Below, piece by piece: positions 7,040 to 16,454 of a stretch of DNA of 64,000 nucleotides. The notes beneath the pieces were generated by a model. It was given only the letters and a program-made list of their open reading frames with translations, made no database searches and was not told the origin of the DNA. This DNA is from Nocardioides aurantiacus. GTDB lineage: Bacteria > Actinomycetota > Actinomycetes > Propionibacteriales > Nocardioidaceae. The DNA is taken from positions 620,001-684,000 of the forward strand of contig NZ_RKHO01000001.1 in the NCBI RefSeq assembly GCF_003752505.1. Reading direction: 5' to 3'. Position 1 is the first letter of the stretch, and the number at the start of each line of letters is the position of its first letter. Made by a program: the position numbers and the translations under genes.

Positions 7040-7666
7040 ATGTCGGCCCCCCGTGAACCCGCCCGCCCGGCGTCCCCGTCCTCCCGTGCGCTGGAGGTGG
7101 CCGACGCCGCCTTCGTGACCGACCAGCTCCTCGTGGGTGGCGACCTCGACACCCGTGACCACCGGCTGGCCGCGACCCAGCTGCGCGAGCTGCTCGACGC
7201 GGGCCTGACCCACCTGGTGGACGCGCGTGTCGAGTGGTCCGACGAGGAGTGGGTGCGCCAGCTCGCGCCGCAGGTCGGCTACCTCCACCACGGCATGGAC
7301 GACGCGGGCCAGCGGGTGCCGGGTGCGTGGTTCGACCGCGGCGTCGACTGGGCGCTGGAGGCCGTCGACCGGGGTGGCGTGGTCCTGACCCACTGCCACA
7401 TGGGGATCAACCGCGGCCCGTCGCTCGGGTTCGCGGTGCTGCTCGCCCAGGGCTGGGACCCGGTGCAGGCCCTCGACCGGATCCGGTCCGTGCGCCCCAT
7501 CGCCTGGGTGGCCTACGCCGAGGAGGCGCTGCGCTGGCACCACGACCGTGCCGGCTCGACCCCGGCCCAGCTGGCGGCCGACCAGCAGCGGCTCGCGGAC
7601 TGGCGGGCCACCCACGAGCTCGACCTGGCGGCCGTGATCCGCCGCAAGCGCGCCCAGGGGTGGTGA
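7040..7666 (+). CDS. dual-specificity-type protein phosphatase
   Basis: The product has 208 residues. The phosphatase signature THCHMGINRGPS places the nucleophile Cys119 and the phosphate-binding Arg125 in a C-x5-R loop (residues 117-128). A general-acid Asp candidate lies upstream in the GMDDAGQRVPG segment. The downstream SVRPIAWVAYAEEAL helix is typical of dual-specificity phosphatases. It is likely cytoplasmic, with unknown protein or phosphoinositide-like substrate. ATG 7040 is preferred. It stands about 50 bases after the sigma-linked membrane protein and ends convergent with the NYN gene. Confidence 0.82.
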   Translation: MSAPREPARPASPSSRALEVADAAFVTDQLLVGGDLDTRDHRLAATQLRELLDAGLTHLVDARVEWSDEEWVRQLAPQVGYLHHGMDDAGQRVPGAWFDRGVDWALEAVDRGGVVLTHCHMGINRGPSLGFAVLLAQGWDPVQALDRIRSVRPIAWVAYAEEALRWHHDRAGSTPAQLAADQQRLADWRATHELDLAAVIRRKRAQGW

Positions 7667-7707
7667 CGGGGGACTGGTGACGCGGGCTGGTGACGCGGGG
7701 CGGGTGG

Positions 7708-8085
7708 TCAGCCCTCGATCACCGCGAGCAGCCAGGTGGGGCTCATCACCCGGCAGCCGAGACCCTCGACACGCATCTGCAGGCCGCGGTCGGCGGTGAT
7801 GACGACGACGTCGTGGCCGCGCTCGCGGGCGGCGGCCGCCTCCTTGGACAGCGCGCTGTCGCCGTCGCGCGGGGCGTGGACGGTGCGCAGGTGCGCGTCG
7901 CGACCGGCGGGGACGCCGCCCTTGGCCTTGCCCTCGAGCACCAGCACGATCTCGTCGTACGACGTGTCGGCGACCGCCAGGCGGCCGTGCAGCCGGGCCG
8001 CCGCGCCGGCGCGGTCGCGCCACCACCCGTCGGGGCGCGAACCCACGACGTTGGCGCCGTCGACGAGGAGCACGGTGCGGGCCAT
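7708..8085 (-). CDS. NYN-domain (PIN-like) putative ribonuclease
   Basis: The product has 125 residues forming a single compact domain. The N-terminal VLLVDGANVVGSRPDGWW contains the hallmark Asp and Asn of NYN/PIN-like nucleases. Further acidic residues at SYDEIVLVLEG and VVVITADRGLQ complete a typical four-acid metal site. Related proteins process structured RNA, although many are misannotated as NTP pyrophosphohydrolases. Its ATG overlaps the ankyrin gene's stop (TGATG at 8087-8083), so it is the last gene of the cyclase-ankyrin-NYN operon. Substrate unknown. Confidence 0.75.
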   Translation of the reverse strand: MARTVLLVDGANVVGSRPDGWWRDRAGAAARLHGRLAVADTSYDEIVLVLEGKAKGGVPAGRDAHLRTVHAPRDGDSALSKEAAAARERGHDVVVITADRGLQMRVEGLGCRVMSPTWLLAVIEG

Positions 8086-8513
8086 CAGGGCAGCAGGTCC
8101 GCTCGCCCGAACATCTGCGCCGTCGCCCGGCCGCTCGGCGTGCCGGCGTCGAGGTCGGCCCCGGCGGCGACCAGCAGCCGCACCACGTCGTCCTCGCCCT
8201 TGAACAGCGCGCCCGCTACCGGCGACTGGTCGCGGCCGTTGCGCCGGTCGGCGTCGGCGCCGCGGTCGAGCAGCATGGCGACCGTCTCCGCGTGGCCGTG
8301 GTAGGCCGCCAGCATGAGCAGCGTGTTGCCGTCGTGGTCGGCCACGTCGGCGGGCAGGCCGTGGTCGACGAACCCGGCCAGCTCCGAGGTCATGCCCTCA
8401 CGGGCGAAGTGCTGGGACAGCTCGACGACCCGTGCGGTCTCCTCGGGCGTCAGCGGCCGGCCCGTGGGCTCCTCGGTCGGGCCGCCCGGGTCCACGCTGG
8501 AGTCCTCGCTCAT
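8085..8513 (-). CDS. ankyrin repeat protein
   Basis: The product has 142 residues. After a polar N-terminus come two to three ankyrin repeats (DHDGNTLLMLAAYHGHAETV, then GRDQSPVAGALFKGEDDVVRLLVAAGADLDAG), a protein-binding scaffold. No signal peptide is present, so it is cytoplasmic. The ATG overlaps the cyclase stop by 4 bases (8510-8513) and the stop overlaps the NYN start, so the three are co-translated. An adaptor between the cyclase and the nuclease is a plausible role but not shown. Confidence 0.8.
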   Translation of the reverse strand: MSEDSSVDPGGPTEEPTGRPLTPEETARVVELSQHFAREGMTSELAGFVDHGLPADVADHDGNTLLMLAAYHGHAETVAMLLDRGADADRRNGRDQSPVAGALFKGEDDVVRLLVAAGADLDAGTPSGRATAQMFGRADLLP

Positions 8514-9346
8514 GCCGACACCTGCCACAGCGTGTGCTCGCCCGGCAGCCCCTTGAGGGTGACCGGCTCGGTCTGCTGCAGGGTCCAGGCCAGGTCGTCG
8601 CCGACGTCCTCCTTCAGGCGCGCGGCCAGCTCGGTGCTGACCAGCACCTCGCCGCCCTCGGCGGTGTTGGCGACGCGGGCGGCCATCGCCACGTTGCGGC
8701 CGAACCAGTCGCCGTCGCGCTCGACGGCCCGCCCGGTGTGCAGCCCGATCCGCACCCGCACGGGGTGCTGGCGCAGCGCCCGGGGGACCCGTTCGCGCTC
8801 CAGCGCGCGCTGCACGTCGAGCGCCGCGGCGATGCCCAGCTGCGGCGTCGAGAAGACGACCATGTAGCCGTCGCCGGCGCTCTTGACGATGTGGCCGCGG
8901 TGCTGGTCGAAGCAGCGCGAGAGCAGCTTGTCGTGGGCCTGGAGCACCTTGAGCCAGACCTCGTCGCCGAGCTCGTCGTTGAGAGCGGTGGAGCCCTCGA
9001 TGTCGGAGAACATGATGGTCACGTTGCCGTCCTCGTCGGCCACGCGCACGATCTCGGTGCGGTCCTCCAGGGCCCAGGCGGTGAGGTCCTCGATCGAGCT
9101 GACGAGCATGCCGCGCACCCCCTGCTCGCGGAGCCGGGTCACGGTCTCCATCGCGGTGCGCATCGCGGCGCCGGCCGCCTGCACGGCGCGGGGGCGCTCC
9201 TCCACCGCGACCGAGGTGGCCTGGTCGCGCACCCGCTCGAGCTCGTCGCGGGCCTCGCGCAGCCGTCGGGTCGCGTCGAGCAGAGCGATCGCGGTGCCGA
9301 CCAGCAGCACGCCGAGGAGGACGGCGACCCAGGCACTGGCGGACAC
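8510..9346 (-). CDS. membrane-anchored class III adenylate/guanylate cyclase
   Basis: The product has 278 residues: one N-terminal TM helix (about 5-24), a coiled-coil linker (about 25-75), then a class III cyclase domain. The metal-binding aspartates are in FSDIEGST (Asp115) and KSAGDGYM (Asp159), and the RNVAMAARVANTAEGGEVLVS block supplies the Asn/Arg transition-state residues. All key residues look present, so it should make cAMP or cGMP. It heads the operon cyclase, ankyrin, NYN with 4- and 1-base overlaps. No sensor domain other than the TM and coiled coil is present. Confidence 0.88.
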   Translation of the reverse strand: MSASAWVAVLLGVLLVGTAIALLDATRRLREARDELERVRDQATSVAVEERPRAVQAAGAAMRTAMETVTRLREQGVRGMLVSSIEDLTAWALEDRTEIVRVADEDGNVTIMFSDIEGSTALNDELGDEVWLKVLQAHDKLLSRCFDQHRGHIVKSAGDGYMVVFSTPQLGIAAALDVQRALERERVPRALRQHPVRVRIGLHTGRAVERDGDWFGRNVAMAARVANTAEGGEVLVSTELAARLKEDVGDDLAWTLQQTEPVTLKGLPGEHTLWQVSA

Positions 9347-9428
9347 GGTGCCCAGGGTGGCACAGCACCACCGCCGACCGGGGGGAGCGTGACGTTCGCG
9401 ACAGCGGGCTCCCCGGCGCTCGCCGCGG

Positions 9429-9950
9429 TCACGGGTCGAGCACCATCAGCAGCAGGGCGGGCCGCTCCTCGGCCAGCCACGGCGGCCGGAAGGACCCGAC
9501 CTCGCGCCAGCCGCGCCCGCGGTAGAGCGAGACCGCCCCGACGTGGGTGGGGACGACGTCGAGCACCGGCAGCCACCCCGCCGCACGGGCGTGGGCCACG
9601 GCCGTGTCGAGCAGCAGGCCGCCGATCCCGAGGCCGCGCGAGGCCGGCGCGACCACGAGCACCGACACGGCCGCGAGGTCGTCGCGCCGCCGCCCCGGGA
9701 GGGCGGCGGCGAAGCGGTCGGCGAGGTCGCCCGGGTCGGTGAGGGCCACGTGCCCCAGCAGCACCCCGTCGCGCTCGGCGACCCAGGCGGCCTGCTCGCC
9801 CGGACGCACCAGGAAGTCCTCCACCGGGAACGGCAGCGGCCACCGCAGCGGGTAGTGCGAGGTCGGCTGCTGCGCGGCCAGCAGCTCCGCGAGGCGGGGC
9901 ACGTCCTCGGGGCGACGGGGTCGCAGCGTGACGGCCTCGGCGGCGCTCAC
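9429..9950 (-). CDS. GNAT family N-acetyltransferase
   Basis: The product has 173 residues from GTG 9950. The acetyl-CoA loop appears as VLVVAPASRGLGIGGLLLDTAVAHA (R-G-x-G-I-G), followed by the typical helix and a C-terminal LYRGRGWREVGSFRPPW. The first strand is LRPRRPEDVPRLAELL. The GTG overlaps the stop of the upstream YchJ-like gene by 4 bases, so the two are translated together. The substrate is not evident. Confidence 0.82.
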   Translation of the reverse strand: MSAAEAVTLRPRRPEDVPRLAELLAAQQPTSHYPLRWPLPFPVEDFLVRPGEQAAWVAERDGVLLGHVALTDPGDLADRFAAALPGRRRDDLAAVSVLVVAPASRGLGIGGLLLDTAVAHARAAGWLPVLDVVPTHVGAVSLYRGRGWREVGSFRPPWLAEERPALLLMVLDP

Positions 9951-10315
9951 ACCGGCCCCACGTAGAACCAACGGCCCGCCCGCTGCTCGAAGCGGCTGAC
10001 CTCGTGCATCCGGCCGTCGCCGTCGGGGGAGCGGTGGGAGGCGACGAACTCCACGACGTCGTCCTCCGCGCGCAGCACCTCCAGGCCCGTCCAGGTCGTC
10101 GTCGGGTCGTGGGTGACCCGCTCGGGCCGGGTGCGGGGGTGCCAGGTGCGCCACACGTGGTCGACCTCGCCGAGGGCGTACGCCGTGTAGCGCGAGCGCA
10201 TCAGCTCCTCCGGGGTCGCCGCCTGCCGCTCGGCGCGGTGCAGCGGGCCGCAGCACGCGGCGTACGACCTCGTGGAGCCGCAGGGACAGGGTGCGGGGGA
10301 GGGCGGGAACGGCAC
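9947..10315 (-). CDS. YchJ / UPF0225 family protein with N-terminal SEC-C-type zinc motif
   Basis: The product has 122 residues. The N-terminus has the metal-binding CPCGSTRSYAACCGPLH (Cys-x-Cys...Cys-Cys/His) followed by the family hallmark LMRSRYTAYALGEVDHVWRTWHP. The remainder (DDVVEFVASH, HEVSRFEQRAGRWFYV) matches the NTF2-like YchJ middle region. GTG 10315 is the best start because it precedes the zinc motif by only 9 residues. The biochemical role is unknown. It is divergent from the MoxR-type ATPase, with 58 bases between the starts. Confidence 0.85.
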   Translation of the reverse strand: MPFPPSPAPCPCGSTRSYAACCGPLHRAERQAATPEELMRSRYTAYALGEVDHVWRTWHPRTRPERVTHDPTTTWTGLEVLRAEDDVVEFVASHRSPDGDGRMHEVSRFEQRAGRWFYVGPV

Positions 10316-10360
10316 GTCCCGAGTATCGCCGCCCCCGGATGAGGCGTTGCAGCACCGCGT

Positions 10361-10376
10361 TAGTTTGGCGAGCGTG
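10361..10376 (+). promoter_or_regulatory. leaderless promoter of AAA ATPase
   Basis: TAGTTT (10361-10366) lies 7 bases before GTG 10374, the distance at which transcription starts on the start codon. No ribosome binding site is present. Confidence 0.5.
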
Positions 10377-11762
10377 ACGACCCCACCCACCGCCCGGACC
10401 CTCGGCCAGCTCCGCGAGAGCGGCCACGAGCACCGGCCGCTGCGCACCGAGCTGCGCGAGAACCTCCTCTCGGCCCTCCGTGACGGCCGCGACCCCTGGC
10501 CCGGCCTGCACGGCTTCGAGAGCACCGTCATCCCCCAGCTGGAGCGGGCGCTGCTCGCCGGCCACGACGTCGTCCTGCTCGGTGAGCGCGGCCAGGGCAA
10601 GACCCGACTGCTGCGCACCCTCGTGGGCCTGCTCGACGAGTGGACGCCGGTGATCGCCGGGGCCGAGCTCGGCGAGCACCCCTACGACCCGATCACCCAC
10701 GCCTCGCAGCGCCGGGCCGCCGAGGAGGGCGACGACCTCGCCGTCGAGTGGCGCCACCGCGACGAGCGGTACGCCGAGAAGCTGGCCACGCCCGACACCT
10801 CGGTGGCCGACCTGATCGGCGACGTGGACCCGATGAAGGTCGCGGAGGGGCGCAGCCTCGGTGATCCCGAGACCATCCACTTCGGGCTGATCCCGCGCTC
10901 CCACCGGGGCATCGTGGCGATCAACGAGCTCCCCGACCTCGCCGAGCGGATCCAGGTCGCGATGCTCAACGTGATGGAGGAGCGCGACATCCAGATCCGC
11001 GGCTACGTGCTGCGGCTGCCGCTCGACACCCTCGTGGTGGCCAGTGCCAACCCCGAGGACTACACCAACCGCGGCCGCATCATCACGCCGCTCAAGGACC
11101 GCTTCGGCGCCGAGATCCGCACCCACTACCCGATCGCGCTCGAGGACGAGGTCGCGGTGATCCGGCAGGAGGCCGACCTCGTCGCCGACGTGCCCGACCA
11201 CCTCGTGGAGATCCTCGCCCGCTTCACCCGGGCGCTGCGCGAGTCCAGCTCGGTCGACCAGCGCTCCGGCGTCTCGGCCCGGTTCTCGATCGCCGGCGCC
11301 GAGACGATCGCCGCCGCAGCGCTGCACCGCGCCACCACCCAGCGCGAGGACCGCGCCGTGGCCCGCGTCGTCGACCTCGAGACGGCCGTGGAGGTGCTCG
11401 GCGGCAAGGTCGAGTTCGAGACCGGCGAGGAGGGACGCGAGGAGCAGATCCTCGAGCACCTGCTGCGCAAGGCCACCGCCGAGACCGTCCGGGCCCACCT
11501 GGCCGGCGTCGACCTCGGCCTGCTGGTGCAGGCCATCGAGGCCGGCGCCATGGTCGTCACCGGCGCCCAGGTCAGCGCCATCGACGTGCTCTCGGGGCTG
11601 CCGCCCCTGGGCGAGTCCGACCTCTACGACCAGGTCTGCGACCGGCTCGACGCCACCGACGACGGCACCCGCGCCGGCGCGGTCGAGCTCGCGCTCGAGG
11701 GCCTGTTCCTGGCCCAGCGGATCAGCAAGGACTCGGGCGAGGGCGAGACCGTCTATGGCTGA
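10374..11762 (+). CDS. MoxR/magnesium-chelatase-type AAA+ ATPase
   Basis: The product has 462 residues. Walker A is GERGQGKT (70-77). A Walker B/sensor region is GIVAINELPDLAERIQVAMLNVMEERD (about 179-205), and sensor 1 is VVASANPEDYTNRGRI. These fit the MoxR or Mg-chelatase I clade that remodels VWA-domain partners. GTG 10374 is chosen because it directly follows a leaderless promoter and precedes the conserved N-terminus; the frame open further upstream has no support. It overlaps the downstream VWA gene by 8 bases, so the two form a pair. The client complex is unknown. Confidence 0.85.
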   Translation: MTTPPTARTLGQLRESGHEHRPLRTELRENLLSALRDGRDPWPGLHGFESTVIPQLERALLAGHDVVLLGERGQGKTRLLRTLVGLLDEWTPVIAGAELGEHPYDPITHASQRRAAEEGDDLAVEWRHRDERYAEKLATPDTSVADLIGDVDPMKVAEGRSLGDPETIHFGLIPRSHRGIVAINELPDLAERIQVAMLNVMEERDIQIRGYVLRLPLDTLVVASANPEDYTNRGRIITPLKDRFGAEIRTHYPIALEDEVAVIRQEADLVADVPDHLVEILARFTRALRESSSVDQRSGVSARFSIAGAETIAAAALHRATTQREDRAVARVVDLETAVEVLGGKVEFETGEEGREEQILEHLLRKATAETVRAHLAGVDLGLLVQAIEAGAMVVTGAQVSAIDVLSGLPPLGESDLYDQVCDRLDATDDGTRAGAVELALEGLFLAQRISKDSGEGETVYG

Positions 11763-13887
11763 CGCCGGCGACCCCACCGGCCCCGGCTCGGGCTCCGGTC
11801 CGGACGACGGCGACGACCGGGACGCCCGGCGTCGCGCCCGGCTCGCCGGCGGACGCGCGCGTCGGCCCGCGCTGCGCTCGCGCTACGGCCGCTACGCCGG
11901 CGGCCCCGACCCGCTGGCGCCCCCGGTCGACCTCGCGGAGGCGCTCGACGCCATCGGCGAGGACGTGATGGCCGGCTACAGCCCCGAGCACGCGATGCGC
12001 GAGTTCCTGCGCCGGGGCGGCCGCGACCAGACCGGTCTCGACGACCTCGCCCGTCGGGTCGCGGAGAAGCGGCGGGAGCTGCTGGACAAGCACGGCCTCG
12101 ACGGCACCATGGCCGAGGTCAAGGAGCTGCTCGACCAGGCGGTCCTGGCCGAGCGCGGCCAGCTCGCCCGCGACGTCGACCTCGACGACGGCGACCGCGC
12201 ACTGCGGGAGATGCAGCTGGCGAACCTCCCGGCCAGCCCCGCGGCGGCGGTCAGCGAGCTCGGCTCCTACGACTGGAAGAGCGGGGAGGCCCGGGAGAAG
12301 TTCGACCAGATCAAGGACCTGCTCGGGCGCGAGCTGCTCGACCAGCGCTTCGCCGGGATGAAGCAGGCGCTGGAGAACGCCACCGACGAGGACCGCCAGC
12401 GCGTCGACGAGATGCTCCAGGACCTCAACGGACTGCTGGAGAAGCGCCGACTCGGCGAGGACACCCCCGAGGACTTCGCCGAGTTCATGGACCGGCACGG
12501 TGAGTTCTTCCCCGAGGACCCCCAGGACATCGACGAGCTGATGGACGCGCTCGCGCAGCGGGCGGCCGCCGCGCAGCGGATGCGCAACTCGATGACCGCC
12601 GAGCAGCGGGCCGAGCTCGACGCGCTGGCCTCGCAGGCCTTCGGCTCGCCCGAGCTGATGCAGTCGCTGTCCCAGCTCGACGACCACCTCCGCTCGCTGC
12701 GTCCCGGTGAGGACTGGGGCGGGTCGGAGGACTTCGAGGGGCAGGAGGGCCTCGGCCTCGGCGACGGCACCGGCGTGCTGCAGGACCTCGCCGACCTCGA
12801 CGACCTCGCCGAGCAGCTCTCGCAGTCCTACGGCGGCGCCCGGATGGACGACGTCGACATCGAGGCGCTCGAGCGCCAGCTGGGCCAGCAGGCGGGCGTC
12901 GACGCCCGCACGTTGGCCGAGCTCGAGCGGGCGCTGGCCGACACCGGCTACCTCAAGCGGTCCTCCGACGGCCAGCTGACGCTCTCGCCCAAGGCGATGC
13001 GCCAGCTCGGCAAGTCGCTGCTCAAGGACGTCGCGCAGCGGATGTCGGGCCGCCAGGGCGCGCGCGACCTGCGGCAGGCCGGGGCGGCGGGGGAGCGCTC
13101 CGGCGCCAGCCGCGAGTGGGCCTTCGGCGACACCGAGCCGTGGGACGTCACCCGTACCGTCACCAACGCCGTGGTCCGGACCGCGGGCGAGGGCCGCGAC
13201 ACCTCGCGCGGCGTACGCCTGGAGATCGGGGACGTCGAGGTCCACGAGACCGAGGCGCGCACGCAGGCCGCGGTCGCGCTCCTGGTCGACACCTCGTTCT
13301 CGATGGCGATGGCCAACCGCTGGGTGCCGATGAAGCGCACCGCGCTCGCGCTGCACCAGCTGATCTCGACGCGCTTCCGCGGCGACGCGCTGCAGCTGAT
13401 CGGCTTCGGCCGCGCGGCCCAGACCATGCAGATCGAGGAGCTGACCGCCCTCGACGCCCGTTGGGACAAGGGCACCAACCTGCACCACGGGCTGCTGCTG
13501 GCCAACCGCCACTTCCGCAAGCACCCCAACGCCCAGCCGGTGCTGCTGATCGTCACCGACGGCGAGCCCACCAGCCACCTCGAGCCCGACGGCGAGGTCT
13601 TCTTCTCCTACCCGCCGCACCCGCTGACGGTGGCGTGGTCGGTGCGCGAGCTCGACAACGCGATGCGCCTCGGCGCCCAGACGACGTTCTTCCGGCTCGG
13701 CGACGACCCGGGCCTGGGCCGCTTCCTCCAGCAGCTCGCCGACCGCGTCGACGGCACCGTCGTGTCCCCCGAGCTCGACGACCTCGGCGCCGCCGTCGTC
13801 GGCAGCTACCTCGGCGGGCGCGGTGGCTCCGGCCCCGCCGGCTTCTCCGACTGGTACGGCGGCCGCGGGACGTGGTTCGGCGGCTGA
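11755..13887 (+). CDS. VWA-domain protein, partner of the AAA+ ATPase
   Basis: The product has 710 residues. Residues 1-60 are basic and low complexity. Residues 60-440 are long charged helices with coiled-coil character. A von Willebrand A domain occupies about 500-680. Its MIDAS motif DTSFS (Asp512 onward) with the later Thr (KGTNL) and VTDGEPT is complete, so metal-dependent binding is expected. It starts inside the ATPase gene (8-base overlap), a strong sign of a MoxR-VWA chaperone pair. The C-terminus is Gly/Trp-rich (GFSDWYGGRGTWFGG). The substrate protein is unknown. Confidence 0.82.
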   Translation: MADAGDPTGPGSGSGPDDGDDRDARRRARLAGGRARRPALRSRYGRYAGGPDPLAPPVDLAEALDAIGEDVMAGYSPEHAMREFLRRGGRDQTGLDDLARRVAEKRRELLDKHGLDGTMAEVKELLDQAVLAERGQLARDVDLDDGDRALREMQLANLPASPAAAVSELGSYDWKSGEAREKFDQIKDLLGRELLDQRFAGMKQALENATDEDRQRVDEMLQDLNGLLEKRRLGEDTPEDFAEFMDRHGEFFPEDPQDIDELMDALAQRAAAAQRMRNSMTAEQRAELDALASQAFGSPELMQSLSQLDDHLRSLRPGEDWGGSEDFEGQEGLGLGDGTGVLQDLADLDDLAEQLSQSYGGARMDDVDIEALERQLGQQAGVDARTLAELERALADTGYLKRSSDGQLTLSPKAMRQLGKSLLKDVAQRMSGRQGARDLRQAGAAGERSGASREWAFGDTEPWDVTRTVTNAVVRTAGEGRDTSRGVRLEIGDVEVHETEARTQAAVALLVDTSFSMAMANRWVPMKRTALALHQLISTRFRGDALQLIGFGRAAQTMQIEELTALDARWDKGTNLHHGLLLANRHFRKHPNAQPVLLIVTDGEPTSHLEPDGEVFFSYPPHPLTVAWSVRELDNAMRLGAQTTFFRLGDDPGLGRFLQQLADRVDGTVVSPELDDLGAAVVGSYLGGRGGSGPAGFSDWYGGRGTWFGG

Positions 13888-13950
13888 GCCCGTTGCTACG
13901 CCAGGGTCGCGCATCGCGCCTCGGTACGACGCTGGTGTGGCACCGGCGCG

Positions 13951-13978
13951 CTGATTCCCCGGACGTCCGGGGAATCAG
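13951..13978. terminator. 28-bp perfect palindrome between convergent genes
   Basis: CTGATTCCCCGGAC (13951-13964) is followed directly by its exact reverse complement (13965-13978). It lies between the convergent VWA and acyl-CoA dehydrogenase genes and probably stops transcription from both sides. No U-tract follows. Confidence 0.6.
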
Positions 13979-13989
13979 TAGGTCGGTGG

Positions 13990-14032
13990 GACGTCAGGGT
14001 CGTTGAGAGGCCCCGAGCACGACCCTGACGTC
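13990..14032. terminator. second convergent-gene hairpin
   Basis: GACGTCAGGGTCGT (13990-14003) pairs perfectly with ACGACCCTGACGTC (14019-14032) around a 15-base loop. It sits 24 bases before the dehydrogenase stop codon and likely terminates the minus-strand operon or the plus-strand one. Confidence 0.6.
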
Positions 14033-14055
14033 ACAGTGAGGGCGGGCGTGAGGCC

Positions 14056-15183
14056 TCAGCCGACCGGCTCGACGACCTCGTGGTCGGTGAGCGTGGTGAG
14101 CAGGTGCTTGGTCTGCTCGCGGCCGTCGCCGAGCAGGTGGTCGATGACGGTCAGGCGCGAGGTCATGTGGCCCACGGCGTACTCCGCGGTCATGCCGATG
14201 CCGCCGTGGAGCTGGATCGCCTCCTGGCCGACGTGGCGACCGGCCTTGCTGACCTGCAGCTTGGCGCGGCGGGCGGCGTCGCTGACCTGCTGCGGCGTCG
14301 AGCTGTGGTCGGCGAGGACCATGGTGGCCCAGGTGACGATGCTGCGGGACAGCTCGAGCGAGGTGTACATGTCGGCGGCGCGGAAGGTCAGCGCCTGGAA
14401 CCGGTTGAGCGTCATCCCGAACTGCTTGCGGGTGGTGAGGTACTCGGTGGTCAGGCGCAGCGCCGACTCCATCAGCCCCAGCGCCTCGTGGCAGTAGGCG
14501 ATCTTGGCCGCGGCCACGACGCGCTCGAGCGCGGCGAGGGTGTCCACCGAGCCGTCGCCGAGCCGGGTGGCGGGCGCCCCGTCGAGGGTGACGCGGGCGG
14601 CGCGACCCCCGTCGAAGGTGGCGTACGACGAGGTCTCGACGCCCTCGCCGGGGGTGACCAGGAACAGGGCGGGTCCACCGTCGGTCGTCGCGGAGACGAC
14701 GAGCAGGTCGGCACGACCGCCGGCCACGACGGGCTCCTTGACGCCGGTCAGGCGACCGTCCTTCTCCACGACGCCCTCACCGGCCAGGTCCCAGCGGGAG
14801 CCGGGCTCGAGCAGCGCGGCGGCGACGACCTGCTCGCCCGAGGAGATCGCGCCGAGGACCTCGGCCTTCTGCGCCGGCGTGCCGAGGGCGGCGACGAGGC
14901 CGCCGGCGAGCACGACGGTCTCGACGTAGGGCTCGGGGGCGTTGACGCGGCCGAGCTCCTCGGCGACGACGGCCAGCTCGACCGGGCCGGCGCCCATGCC
15001 GCCGTCGTCCTCGCTGTAGGGCAGCCCCAGCAGGCCCATCTCGGCCAGCCTGCCCCACTGCTCCTGCGAGAACCCGGGGTCCTCGGAGGTGGCGGCGCGC
15101 CGCTGCTCGTTGTCGAAGCCCTTCAGCAGGCCGCGCACCGCGTCACGCAGGGCGGTCTGCTCGTCGTCCAGGGAGAAGTCCAT
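14056..15183 (-). CDS. acyl-CoA dehydrogenase, beta-like subunit of a pair
   Basis: The product has 375 residues. N-terminal helical domain (MDFSLDDEQTALRDAVRGLL), middle beta domain and C-terminal domain with KQFGMTLNRFQALTF and HGGIGMTAEYAVGH are those of flavin acyl-CoA dehydrogenases. The beta-domain substrate loop is degenerate compared with its neighbour, as in the non-FAD-binding or half-site subunits of FadE26/27- or FadE28/29-type alpha2beta2 enzymes. It lies 25 bases downstream of the second dehydrogenase, so a heterotetramer acting on a bulky (steroid-like or branched) acyl-CoA is likely. Confidence 0.82.
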   Translation of the reverse strand: MDFSLDDEQTALRDAVRGLLKGFDNEQRRAATSEDPGFSQEQWGRLAEMGLLGLPYSEDDGGMGAGPVELAVVAEELGRVNAPEPYVETVVLAGGLVAALGTPAQKAEVLGAISSGEQVVAAALLEPGSRWDLAGEGVVEKDGRLTGVKEPVVAGGRADLLVVSATTDGGPALFLVTPGEGVETSSYATFDGGRAARVTLDGAPATRLGDGSVDTLAALERVVAAAKIAYCHEALGLMESALRLTTEYLTTRKQFGMTLNRFQALTFRAADMYTSLELSRSIVTWATMVLADHSSTPQQVSDAARRAKLQVSKAGRHVGQEAIQLHGGIGMTAEYAVGHMTSRLTVIDHLLGDGREQTKHLLTTLTDHEVVEPVG

Positions 15184-15208
15184 GAGTGTGCGCTCCTTCG
15201 CGAGCGGG

Positions 15209-16366
<1,158 letters not shown>

Positions 16367-16454
16367 GGGAGCTCCTGTGGGGTCGGGCGGCGTACGACGG
16401 ACACGTTACCGCCAGGTACGTGAGGCTGGTGGCGGACCGGGGTCCGCCGCCGGG

